Source: Prevotella sp. UBA7594
GTDB lineage: Bacteria; Bacteroidota; Bacteroidia; Bacteroidales; Bacteroidaceae
Assembly (NCBI GenBank): GCA_002490315.1
Contig: DLKG01000080.1
Coordinates: forward strand, 1 to 20,614
Reading direction: 5' to 3'
DNA length: 20,614 bases
A program made the translations under genes and the position numbers. Positions 1 through 7,004 of the stretch are shown piece by piece. Position 1 is the first letter of the stretch. Each line of letters opens with the position of its first letter. The notes under the pieces are model-generated. The model was not told the origin of the DNA, searched no databases, and saw only the letters and a list, made by a program, of their open reading frames with translations.

Positions 1-15
1 TTAAATTAATATACG

Positions 16-633
16 ATGAAAGAAAAGAATATAATTCTTGCAGCACGTGCCCTAAGCATGCTGTTCACCCCATTCTATCTGTCGTTGGTCGGGATGATAG
101 CCCTGTTCACGTTCAGCTATCTCAGCCAGATGCCATGGCCCTACAAGCTCGCCGTACTGGGAATGGTGTACATCTTCACCATCCTCATGCCTACACTACT
201 CATCCATTTCTATCGCCACTACCACGGATGGACACTCATCGAACTGAGTGCGAAGGAGCGGCGTGTAGTGCCCTATCTGCTGTCAATCGTGAGCTACTAC
301 ACTTGCTTCTACGTCATGAGAATGTTCAACATCCCGCATTTCATCGCCAACATACTCATGGCTGCTCTCATCATACAGATTGTGTGCGCCATTGTCAACG
401 TGTGGTGGAAGGTCTCAACGCACACGGCAGCCATAGGCGGCGTAGCAGGCGCACTGCTCGCCTTCTCACTCATATTCGGCTTCAACCCGCTCGGATGGCT
501 CTGCTTCGTGCTCATACTCGCAGGAATGGTTGGCTCAAGCCGCATCATCCTGCGACAACACTCCCTCGCACAAGTGTGCTACGGATTTCTCCTCGGGGCA
601 ATCGTGGCGTATGTCGTGGTACTGGGACTATAG
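16..633 (+). CDS. PAP2-like integral membrane protein
   Basis: A 205-residue, very hydrophobic protein with about five or six membrane segments. The C-terminal half resembles the PAP2 (type 2 phosphatidic acid phosphatase) core. S-T-H-T at 134-137 sits where these enzymes have PSGH, and S175-R176-x5-H182-x3-Q186 matches the SRx5HxxxD motif except that the last Asp is Gln. A K/R-rich stretch (K80-E-R-R-V-V-P86) lies where the first motif would be but does not match it well. Active members remove phosphate from lipid phosphates or pyrophosphates at the membrane. The weak first motif and the missing Asp make activity uncertain, and it could be a non-catalytic relative. The start is the first ATG after an AT-rich leader. 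purE follows after 47 bp on the same strand, so co-transcription is likely. Substrate unknown. Confidence 0.7.
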   Translation: MKEKNIILAARALSMLFTPFYLSLVGMIALFTFSYLSQMPWPYKLAVLGMVYIFTILMPTLLIHFYRHYHGWTLIELSAKERRVVPYLLSIVSYYTCFYVMRMFNIPHFIANILMAALIIQIVCAIVNVWWKVSTHTAAIGGVAGALLAFSLIFGFNPLGWLCFVLILAGMVGSSRIILRQHSLAQVCYGFLLGAIVAYVVVLGL

Positions 634-680
634 AAATTCATTTAGAGAAACTTGGAAAATTATAATAAAAACAATTCATT

Positions 681-1187
681 ATGTCTCCATTAGTAAGCAT
701 CATCATGGGCAGCACATCTGACCTGCCCGTTATGGAAAAGGCCTGCAAGTTCCTTAACGACATGCAGATTCCTTTCGAAGTGAACGCCCTCTCTGCCCAC
801 CGCACGCCTGACGCAGTGGAAAGTTTCGCCAAGGGCGCAAAGGCACGTGGCATAAAGGTTATCATCGCCGCAGCAGGCATGGCTGCCGCACTGCCTGGAG
901 TGATAGCCGCAAGCACCTCGCTGCCCGTCATCGGAGTGCCCATAAAGGGAATGCTCGACGGTCTTGACGCCATGCTCTCCATCATACAGATGCCGCCGGG
1001 AATACCCGTTGCCACCGTTGGAGTCAACGGAGCCATGAACGCTGCCATACTCGCCTGCGAGATGATTGCTCTCGCCAATGAGGACGTGGCAAAGAAAATG
1101 GAAGACTACAAGGCTGGACTTGGAGCAAAGATTGAGAAGGCCAACAAGGAACTGGCCGAGGTGAAATACGAATACAAAACGAATTGA
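681..1187 (+). CDS. purE: N5-carboxyaminoimidazole ribonucleotide mutase (PurE, class I)
   Basis: A 168-residue cytoplasmic enzyme of de novo purine synthesis. Class I PurE moves the carboxyl group of N5-CAIR to carbon 4 to give CAIR, working after PurK. The protein shows the family signatures in order: the nucleotide-binding GSTSD near residues 10-14, the SAHRTP loop with the catalytic His near 38-43, the glycine/alanine-rich AAAGMAAALPG loop, and PVIGVPIKG. Length is normal for the bacterial class I enzyme, and the Lys-rich tail is unremarkable. The start is the ATG after an A-rich leader, 47 bp downstream of the PAP2-like gene, with no strong separate promoter seen between them. ispG follows on the same strand after about 200 bp of low-complexity DNA. 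Family assignment is secure. Confidence 0.96.
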   Translation: MSPLVSIIMGSTSDLPVMEKACKFLNDMQIPFEVNALSAHRTPDAVESFAKGAKARGIKVIIAAAGMAAALPGVIAASTSLPVIGVPIKGMLDGLDAMLSIIQMPPGIPVATVGVNGAMNAAILACEMIALANEDVAKKMEDYKAGLGAKIEKANKELAEVKYEYKTN

Positions 1188-1189
1188 AA

Positions 1190-1357
1190 GTAAAAAAAAG
1201 TAAAGGAGTAAAAAGGTGGGGAATGACATATCTTCCCTATCTGTTGGGCATACAGCAAGTATATCATATATATTTAGTAGTTTGACAGTTTTTTATGATT
1301 AGCCATTACGGACAAGTACGTATACATCCATTCCTTTTTACTCTTTTACTTTTTTAC
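1190..1357 (+). repeat. Long A/T-rich inverted repeat in the purE-ispG gap
   Basis: The 27-nt purine-rich arm at 1190-1216, just after the purE stop, is almost the exact reverse complement of the 25-nt pyrimidine-rich arm at 1333-1357 (one mismatch and a 2-nt length difference). They are separated by 116 nt. In a read-through transcript they could form a long, mostly A-U helix closing off the intergenic region. It might act as a weak terminator or processing site for purE mRNA, or simply be paired low-complexity DNA. No GC-rich hairpin was seen in between. Confidence 0.5.
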
Positions 1358-1389
1358 CTTTTTACTTTTTTACTTTTTTACTTTTAAAC
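1333..1389 (+). repeat. Octamer array (TTTTTTAC-type) abutting the ispG start
   Basis: Seven imperfect 8-bp units of the form (c/t)TTTTTAC run head to tail and end one base before the ispG ATG. The units are CCTTTTTAC (9 nt), TCTTTTAC, TTTTTTAC, CTTTTTAC, TTTTTTAC twice, and TTTTAAAC. Such short tandem units can change copy number by slippage. Here that would alter leader length and pyrimidine content directly in front of the start codon, without changing the protein. Confidence 0.7.
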
Positions 1390-1390
1390 T

Positions 1391-3247
1391 ATGATTGATC
1401 TTTTCAACTACCGCCGCCGTGAGTCCTCTCCCGTGCAGGTGGGAAACATACAGCTTGGTGGCGACGCCCCCATCCGCATCCAGTCGATGACCACCACCAA
1501 CACCAACGACACCGAGGCTTGCGTGGCGCAGGCAGAACGCATCATCAAAGCAGGCGGCGAACTCGTGCGCCTCACGACGCAAGGACGCCGCGAGGCTGAG
1601 AACCTCAAGAACATCAACGCCCAACTGCGTGCCGACGGCTTCCAAACGCCGCTCGTAGCCGACGTACACTTCAATGCCAACGTAGCCGACGTCGCCGCAC
1701 TCTACGCCGAGAAGGTGCGCGTCAACCCGGGCAACTATGTCGACCCGGCACGCGTGTTCAAGAAGATTGAGTACACCGACGCTGAATACGCCGAGGAACT
1801 GAAGAAACTGGAGGACCGCTTCGTGCCGTTCCTCAACATCTGCCGCGAACACCACACCGCCGTTCGCATCGGCGTCAACCACGGCTCGCTCTCCGACCGC
1901 ATCATGTCGCGCTACGGCGACACGCCAGAGGGCATCGTAGAGAGCTGCATGGAGTTTCTGCGCATTTGCAAGAAGGAACATTTCGACAATGTCGTGATTT
2001 CAATTAAGGCTTCCAACACGGTCGTGATGGTGCGCTCAGTGCGCCTGCTCGTCGACGAGATGGACAAGGCAGACATGCACTATCCGCTCCACCTCGGCGT
2101 TACGGAGGCTGGAGAGGGCGAGGACGGCCGCATAAAGAGTGCCGTGGGCATAGGAGCACTGCTCGCCGACGGCATTGGCGACACCATACGCGTGAGCCTC
2201 AGCGAGGAGCCCGAGGCTGAGATTCCCGTCGCACGCCACCTCGTCGACTACATCACGAAGCGTGAGGGTCATCTCGTCGTACCCGGAGCGGAGGCTCCCG
2301 ACTTCAACTGGCTGCGCCCGGAACGCCGCACAACGCGCGCCGTGGGCGGCATAGGCGGCTCTAACGTGCCCGTCGTCATCGCCTCCTTGGCTCATGGCGA
2401 GAACGCCGGGAACATTGAGTTCAACGCCGACATGACGCCCGACTACATCTACTGCGGCTCCACGCTGCCCGAAAACCGCCGCGAGGGACAGAAGTACATC
2501 GTCGACTTCAACGCATACACGGGCGAGAAAAACACCTATCCTATCTTCCCCTACAACGCCACACCGTTCATAACGGGCGTAAAAGCTGAAGTGAAATTCC
2601 TCGTTCTGCAGCTCGGCGCTCCAAGCGAGGAGTATCTGGCTTGCCTAAAAGCGCATCCTGAGGTAGTGGTCGTGGCTGTGAGCAATCAGCAAAACAAGCT
2701 CGGCGAACAGCGTGCCCTGACGCATGAACTGTGGCTGAACGGCATTTTCAACCCCGTAGTGTTCGCGCAGATGTACCGCCACAAGGCGTCGGAAAAGGCC
2801 GACTTCCAGCTGGAGGCTGCCGCCGACATGGGTGCACTGATGATCGACGGACTCTGCGACGGCATCTGGCTGATGAACGACGGCGACATCACTACGCGCG
2901 ACATCGCCGACACGTCCTTCGCTATTCTTCAGGCTGCACGCCTGCGCACATCAAAAACGGAGTATATCTCATGCCCAGGCTGCGGACGCACGCTCTACGA
3001 CCTACGCTCCACCATTGCCCGCATAAAGGCCGCTACAGCCCACATGAAGGGCCTCAAGATTGGCATAATGGGCTGCATCGTCAACGGGCCGGGCGAGATG
3101 GCTGATGCCGACTATGGCTACGTGGGTGCCGGACCGGGAAAAATCTCGCTCTACAAGCAGAAAATGTGTGTGGAGAAGGCCATTCCCGAAAGCGAGGCTG
3201 TGGAACACCTGCTGCGCTTCATCGAGGAGGACAGAAAGAAACAGTAA
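1391..3247 (+). CDS. ispG: 4-hydroxy-3-methylbut-2-enyl diphosphate synthase (IspG/GcpE), large three-domain form
   Basis: A 618-residue iron-sulfur enzyme of the MEP isoprenoid pathway. It reductively opens 2-C-methyl-erythritol 2,4-cyclodiphosphate to HMBPP in the cytoplasm. The N-terminal part (about 1-265) is the TIM-barrel domain (IRIQSMTTTNT, PLVADVHFN, RIGVNHGSL). The C-terminal part carries the 4Fe-4S ligands: C528-x2-C531 in CPGCGR, C562 in GCIVNGPGE, and Glu569. Between them is an insert of roughly 250 residues absent from the E. coli enzyme (about 370 residues); such an A* domain is known from plant and Bacteroidetes/Chlamydiae-type IspG. The start is the ATG directly after a TTTTTTAC octamer array, with homology beginning within the first residues. 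The gene ends 6 bp from the convergent helicase gene. Assignment is secure. Confidence 0.96.
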   Translation: MIDLFNYRRRESSPVQVGNIQLGGDAPIRIQSMTTTNTNDTEACVAQAERIIKAGGELVRLTTQGRREAENLKNINAQLRADGFQTPLVADVHFNANVADVAALYAEKVRVNPGNYVDPARVFKKIEYTDAEYAEELKKLEDRFVPFLNICREHHTAVRIGVNHGSLSDRIMSRYGDTPEGIVESCMEFLRICKKEHFDNVVISIKASNTVVMVRSVRLLVDEMDKADMHYPLHLGVTEAGEGEDGRIKSAVGIGALLADGIGDTIRVSLSEEPEAEIPVARHLVDYITKREGHLVVPGAEAPDFNWLRPERRTTRAVGGIGGSNVPVVIASLAHGENAGNIEFNADMTPDYIYCGSTLPENRREGQKYIVDFNAYTGEKNTYPIFPYNATPFITGVKAEVKFLVLQLGAPSEEYLACLKAHPEVVVVAVSNQQNKLGEQRALTHELWLNGIFNPVVFAQMYRHKASEKADFQLEAAADMGALMIDGLCDGIWLMNDGDITTRDIADTSFAILQAARLRTSKTEYISCPGCGRTLYDLRSTIARIKAATAHMKGLKIGIMGCIVNGPGEMADADYGYVGAGPGKISLYKQKMCVEKAIPESEAVEHLLRFIEEDRKKQ

Positions 3248-3253
3248 CTGAAG

Positions 3254-5131
3254 TTATTTTATTTTCTCTACGTATTCGTATAGTTTTTTGTAGAACGGAT
3301 GGGCGGTCATCGTGGCTGCAGAGCCAAGAATGATGAGCTTCATGCGGGCACGCGTTATGGCTACGTTCATGCGGCGGAGGTCGCGCAGGAAGCCTATGTC
3401 GCCCGTTGGATTGTCGCGCACGAGGGAGATGAGCACAATGTCACGCTCCTGTCCTTGGAAGCCGTCGACGGTGTTGACTGTTATGGCGCGGCGGTAGGGA
3501 CGGAAAAACTCGCTCTGCTTGAGCATCTTGCGCAACAGTTGCACCTGAGCACGATAGGGCGAGATGATGCCTACGTCGATTGACTCCTCCTCGATGCGCT
3601 GCCTACCTATTTTCTCGAAGTAGGCGCGTAGGGTGGCAACGGTCAGCTCTGCCTCGGCACGGTTTACACGTCCGAAGCTCTCGCCGACAAACTCCTCCTT
3701 GCCGTCAACGTCGGAGGTGTCAACCCACTCCATTGGAGTGTCATAGTCGAGTATGCCGCGATGGCTAACCGTCGGCGACGACTCCACGCAGCCGTCGTAG
3801 AACCACTCGCTGGAGAAGCGCATTATCTGCTCGTTCATGCGATACTGCACGCCGAGCAGCGTCACGACGTCGGGTTTCTGCTCTACGATGCGCTCCATGA
3901 GCGTCTTGCCGAGTCCGCCCTTCAGCGCCATGATGCTCTTCACGGTTGGCGGCAGCTGACAATGGTCGCCGGCGAGGACTACGCGTCCTGCCTTGCGTAT
4001 GGCTATCCAGCACGCAGCCTCAAGTGCCTGCGCAGCCTCGTCGATGAAGAGCGTGGAGTACTTCTCGCCTTCCAGCACCCTATTGGCAGAGCCCGTGAGC
4101 GTGCAGGCTATGACACGCGCCTCACCGAAAAGGGAGGCGCGTATGCGCAGCTCAAGCTCAGTGGCGCGGCTCTTCAGACGCTCCACCTTCTGATGCCACG
4201 AGTCGGAGCGCTTGCGCTGTGAACGGAGCTCACGGATGGCCTTGCGGATGCTCCACAACTGCGGATAGTCGGGATGGGCTTCAAAGCGCCGCTCATAGGT
4301 GAAGGAGAGCATTTTGTCGTTGACTCGTGTCGGATTGCCAACACGCAGAACGTTGATGCCGCGGTCGACGAGCTTCTCCGAAATCCAGTCGACAGCCATG
4401 TTGCTCTGCGCGCATACGAGCACCTGGCTTTCCCTGCGCAGCGTCTCGTAGATGGCCTCCACGAGCGTCGTCGTCTTGCCCGTGCCTGGAGGGCCATGCA
4501 CTACAGCCACGTCCTTCGCCCTAAGCACCTCGTTGACGGCACGCTCCTGCGTAGGATTGAGCCATGGAAGGCGAAGAGGCTCGAAGGAGAGCTTGCGGGC
4601 AGGCGCAGCGGTGTAGAAGATGTCGCGCAGGGCGGCGAGGCGTCCGCTGCTGGCACGCGTGACGCGGTCGAGAGCATCGAACATGAGCCGGTAGCTCGTC
4701 TCGTCGAAGAAAAGCTGCACGCCAATCTGGTCGGCTGTCTGAAGTTCGGCGAGGCGTGAAGCGTCGGGCAACGCCACCACCAAGCGGTCGGTCTCGGCAT
4801 AGCTGACAGTGGCTGTGAACGACATGTAGCGCAGTACGTCCTTGCCGCCGTCACGCCTCATCGTGAAGAAACAGACGGGGCGGCCCGGCTCGAAATTGTG
4901 CTCTATGTCGCTGTCGGGACGACGGCGCACCTCCACGACAAGCTGATTGAGCGAGTTGTAGAAACTGGCGCCGATGCTGACGGGAAACCACGCGTCGCCA
5001 CGCCTCACCTTGCGCTCCACGCCCATTGTCTCGGTCTGCTTGCGAAACTCCTCCTTCTCGTGATTGTACTCTATCTCAAGGAGCATACGCTGGCGCTGGA
5101 GTTGTAGTATGGGATTTTGCATTGTTGTCAT
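3254..5131 (-). CDS. Upf1-like superfamily 1 DNA/RNA helicase (AAA domain protein)
   Basis: A 625-residue ATP-dependent helicase of the SF1B/Upf1-IGHMBP2 type. Numbered from the ATG at 5131, motifs appear in order: Walker A GPPGTGKT (213-220), Walker B DEAAQ (364-368), motif III GDHCQLPPTV (388-397), QYRM (429-432), VDGFQGQERD (555-564), and RRMNVAITRAR (586-596). The first 185 residues form a non-catalytic region with a basic coiled segment and a likely beta-barrel, as in Upf1 relatives. An upstream in-frame TTG (5149) would add six residues, but it lies inside the predicted -7 promoter element, so the ATG at 5131 (or 5122) is preferred. The gene is divergent from upp and nearly abuts ispG tail to tail. 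Expected role: nucleic-acid unwinding in repair or RNA metabolism; the exact substrate is not known for bacterial members. Confidence 0.9.
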   Translation of the reverse strand: MTTMQNPILQLQRQRMLLEIEYNHEKEEFRKQTETMGVERKVRRGDAWFPVSIGASFYNSLNQLVVEVRRRPDSDIEHNFEPGRPVCFFTMRRDGGKDVLRYMSFTATVSYAETDRLVVALPDASRLAELQTADQIGVQLFFDETSYRLMFDALDRVTRASSGRLAALRDIFYTAAPARKLSFEPLRLPWLNPTQERAVNEVLRAKDVAVVHGPPGTGKTTTLVEAIYETLRRESQVLVCAQSNMAVDWISEKLVDRGINVLRVGNPTRVNDKMLSFTYERRFEAHPDYPQLWSIRKAIRELRSQRKRSDSWHQKVERLKSRATELELRIRASLFGEARVIACTLTGSANRVLEGEKYSTLFIDEAAQALEAACWIAIRKAGRVVLAGDHCQLPPTVKSIMALKGGLGKTLMERIVEQKPDVVTLLGVQYRMNEQIMRFSSEWFYDGCVESSPTVSHRGILDYDTPMEWVDTSDVDGKEEFVGESFGRVNRAEAELTVATLRAYFEKIGRQRIEEESIDVGIISPYRAQVQLLRKMLKQSEFFRPYRRAITVNTVDGFQGQERDIVLISLVRDNPTGDIGFLRDLRRMNVAITRARMKLIILGSAATMTAHPFYKKLYEYVEKIK

Positions 5132-5146
5132 TGTATTATCGTGATG

Positions 5147-5154
5147 CAAAATTA
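5147..5154 (-). promoter_or_regulatory. -7 element for the helicase gene
   Basis: The minus strand reads TAATTTTG followed by C, a full match to the Bacteroidetes -7 consensus TAnnTTTG. Transcription would begin near 5140-5143, leaving a leader of about ten bases before the ATG at 5131. No clear TTG is seen 19-21 bp upstream, so the call rests on the -7 element and its position. Confidence 0.5.
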
Positions 5155-5387
5155 CAAAAATATAAGGAATTACATAGACTGTATCAAAACAATAAAAACT
5201 TATATCCCATATACCTCCCTACCCTCTCTTCTAATTGTATTGGAGCACGGGAGGAAAAGCAAATATTGTAGATAGAGTAAAAAAGTGTTACAAAAGTTTT
5301 TTGCGTTTTAGAGTGTCGGGCTGCAGGAAAAGCGGTGCTTATTGCTCTGCACGGCATTTATTTTATGGTCAAAACTGCAATGTTGTA

Positions 5388-5402
5388 TTTTGACACACCC
5401 TC
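5388..5402 (+). repeat. Isolated copy of the TTTTGACACACCCTC repeat
   Basis: This 15-nt sequence is identical to the arm at 6878-6892 and the reverse complement of the copy at 6964-6978, more than 1 kb away. Its first seven bases can pair with GTCAAAA at 5368-5374. It is the fourth member of a repeat family seen only in non-coding gaps of this window. Confidence 0.7.
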
Positions 5403-5507
5403 TACGGAAACGCAACGCTGAAGCATTTACAGGCTTTATATGCGACAATCCTTCGTTTCTTTATATTCTTTAACGCCACAAGAATGTGATTATTGAAAGA
5501 TATTCTG

Positions 5508-5515
5508 TATTTTTG
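5508..5515 (+). promoter_or_regulatory. -7 element for upp
   Basis: TATTTTTG followed by C matches the Bacteroidetes -7 consensus TAnnTTTG and lies 35 bp before the upp ATG. The -33 region about 20 bp upstream (around 5485) is weak. Its position and the match make it the best upp promoter candidate. Confidence 0.5.
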
Positions 5516-5550
5516 CAAAGTTTAAACCTAAAAAACATCCGTCACACACT

Positions 5551-6207
5551 ATGGAAATTATAGATTTCAGCAAGACCAACTCCATCATCAACAAATACAT
5601 GTCGGAGATGCGCGACAAAAACTATCAGACCAACCGTCTGCTGTTCCGCAACAACATAATGCGCGTCGGCGAACTCATCGCCTACGAATTGAGCAAGACG
5701 CTCAACTATGAGGAGCGCGCCGTGGAGACACCTTTAGGCACGGCACACGTCAACGTGCCCACCGACAAGCTCGTGCTCGGCACAATCTTCCGCGCCGGTC
5801 TACCCTTCCACCAGGGCTTCCTCAACATCTTCGACCACGCTGGCAACGCCTTCGTAAGCGCCTATCGCGAGTATGAAGACAAGGAGCACACGAAGGTGGG
5901 CATACACGTGGAATACCTCGCCACGCCCGACCTCAACGATGCCACGCTGCTCATCGTCGACCCGATGCTCGCCACTGGCGGCTCGATGGAGATGGGCTAC
6001 AAGGCCTTGCTGACAAAGGGAAAGCCGAAGAAGGTACACGTAGTGTGCGTAATGGCTGCTCCTGAGGGCATCGAGCACATCCGCAAGACCTTCCCCGAAG
6101 ACACCACGATATGGTGTGCAGCCATCGACCCGGGACTCAACGAGCACAAGTACATCGTGCCGGGATTCGGCGACGCCGGCGACCTTTGCTACGGCGGCAA
6201 AATCTAA
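5551..6207 (+). CDS. upp: Uracil phosphoribosyltransferase
   Basis: A 218-residue cytoplasmic pyrimidine-salvage enzyme that joins uracil to PRPP to make UMP and pyrophosphate. The PRPP loop VDPMLATGGSM is at 136-146, and the uracil-binding PGFGDAGDLCYG is at 204-215 near the C terminus, both as in the Upp family. RAGLP (81-85) is the usual PRPP-contact segment, and length is close to the usual 208-220. The ATG start is 35 bp after a good -7 element. The lipoprotein gene begins 22 bp after its stop on the same strand, so the two probably share a transcript, though no functional link is evident. Assignment is secure. Confidence 0.96.
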   Translation: MEIIDFSKTNSIINKYMSEMRDKNYQTNRLLFRNNIMRVGELIAYELSKTLNYEERAVETPLGTAHVNVPTDKLVLGTIFRAGLPFHQGFLNIFDHAGNAFVSAYREYEDKEHTKVGIHVEYLATPDLNDATLLIVDPMLATGGSMEMGYKALLTKGKPKKVHVVCVMAAPEGIEHIRKTFPEDTTIWCAAIDPGLNEHKYIVPGFGDAGDLCYGGKI

Positions 6208-6229
6208 TAAAAGATACATCAAATAGTAT

Positions 6230-6817
6230 ATGAACAAACTTTCAAGCGTAATCCGGTGCCTTCTGTGTGCCGGATTTGTTTTTTTAGCAGCATGGGCGGC
6301 AACAGGCTGCTCAAAGACCGACTACGAATACGCCTCGGAGCGTGCCTATTTCATCTTCGACAACTCCATCCATCAGGACAAGACGCTGCAGACTGCCACC
6401 AACAACATGTCGCCAGGCGTGTTCTGCCGCATCTGGGAGGGTAGCGAGGAAGGTAGCGTATTCTTCTATTTCGCCAACAACCAAGGGCTGACGAGCAAGC
6501 AGAAGGCATACGCCGAGGAGATAAGGCGCACACGCGTCATCGGCGTCTACAACAAGTCGGGCGTCATCGTTGGCTACGGCAATCTCACGTCGCCTGCCGA
6601 GCTGTACGTCTACGACAGCCAATGCCCCAACTGCTACAACTCCACGAACATGGCCAACTACCGCCTCACGCTGACGTCCGACGGCCACGCCGTTTGCCCC
6701 AACTGCAAGCGCAAGTACGACCTCAACAGCCGGGGCATCACAACCGACGGCAAGAAGCTCATGCGCTACCGTGCCACGTGCTCCGGTCCTCTCGGCACGC
6801 TGGTCGTCAACAACTGA
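6230..6817 (+). CDS. Small predicted lipoprotein with two CPNC motifs
   Basis: A 195-residue protein of unknown function. A hydrophobic signal (about 8-22) ends in a lipobox-like A-A-T-G-C27, predicting lipidation at Cys27 and anchoring to the inner or outer membrane. The mature part has two CPNC knuckles, C132/C135 and C156/C159, about 20 residues apart, then a short 'RYRATCSGPLGTLVV' ending. The spacing, and the GPLGTL after the second knuckle, recall the Rieske fold, in which a Cys-x-His pair and a second Cys-x2-His pair hold a 2Fe-2S cluster. Here all four positions are Cys, so zinc or another metal is as likely; this is inference. It lies 22 bp after upp and converges on mutS. Homologues are likely, but no experimental role is known to me. 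Confidence 0.75.
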   Translation: MNKLSSVIRCLLCAGFVFLAAWAATGCSKTDYEYASERAYFIFDNSIHQDKTLQTATNNMSPGVFCRIWEGSEEGSVFFYFANNQGLTSKQKAYAEEIRRTRVIGVYNKSGVIVGYGNLTSPAELYVYDSQCPNCYNSTNMANYRLTLTSDGHAVCPNCKRKYDLNSRGITTDGKKLMRYRATCSGPLGTLVVNN

Positions 6818-6828
6818 CTCAAGTTTCT

Positions 6829-6896
6829 CAATGAGAGTGTGTCAAAAGGCAAACGATGCGGGGCGCATTGCATATTGTTTTGACACACCCTCATTG
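6829..6896. terminator. Long hairpin between the convergent lipoprotein and mutS genes
   Basis: A 19-nt arm at 6829-6847 and its reverse complement at 6878-6896 (one mismatch) enclose a 30-nt loop, and the loop contains its own smaller ATGCG-ggg-CGCAT hairpin. It starts 12 bp after the lipoprotein stop, in the usual place for a terminator. There is no long T-run right after the stem, so termination on either strand is probable rather than certain. The right arm can also pair with a third copy at 6964-6978. Confidence 0.55.
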
Positions 6897-6963
6897 TCCG
6901 CTAACTTCCATCCGGCAAAGACGGATTAACTTACTCTTAACTTCCGATAAATTCTGTTTTGAC

Positions 6964-6978
6964 GAGGGTGTGTCAAAA
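6964..6978 (-). repeat. Third copy of the GTGTGTCAAAA repeat near the mutS end
   Basis: GAGGGTGTGTCAAAA is an exact reverse complement of 6878-6892 and a near-direct repeat of 6833-6847. It also has a local partner TTTTGAC at 6957-6963, so it can form a small hairpin by itself. It lies 26 bp beyond the mutS stop codon, so it would fall in the mutS 3' untranslated region. Confidence 0.7.
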
Positions 6979-7004
6979 TAATAGTATCCCTCGCTCCTTT
7001 GTTT

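Larger units (their letters stand above)
5132..5550. other. Divergent intergenic region between helicase and upp
   Basis: About 420 bp without a supported gene. It holds -7 elements for both flanking genes at its two ends and one copy of a GTGTGTCAAAA-type repeat (5388-5402) with a nearby partial inverted arm GTCAAAA (5368-5374) that could form a small hairpin. The middle (about 5280-5380) is otherwise unremarkable; I saw no tRNA, small RNA terminator or credible ORF there. Confidence 0.6.

Noticed and set aside
5132..5149. TTG start for the helicase gene
   Set aside because: The TTG overlaps the predicted -7 element; an ATG six codons downstream is available.
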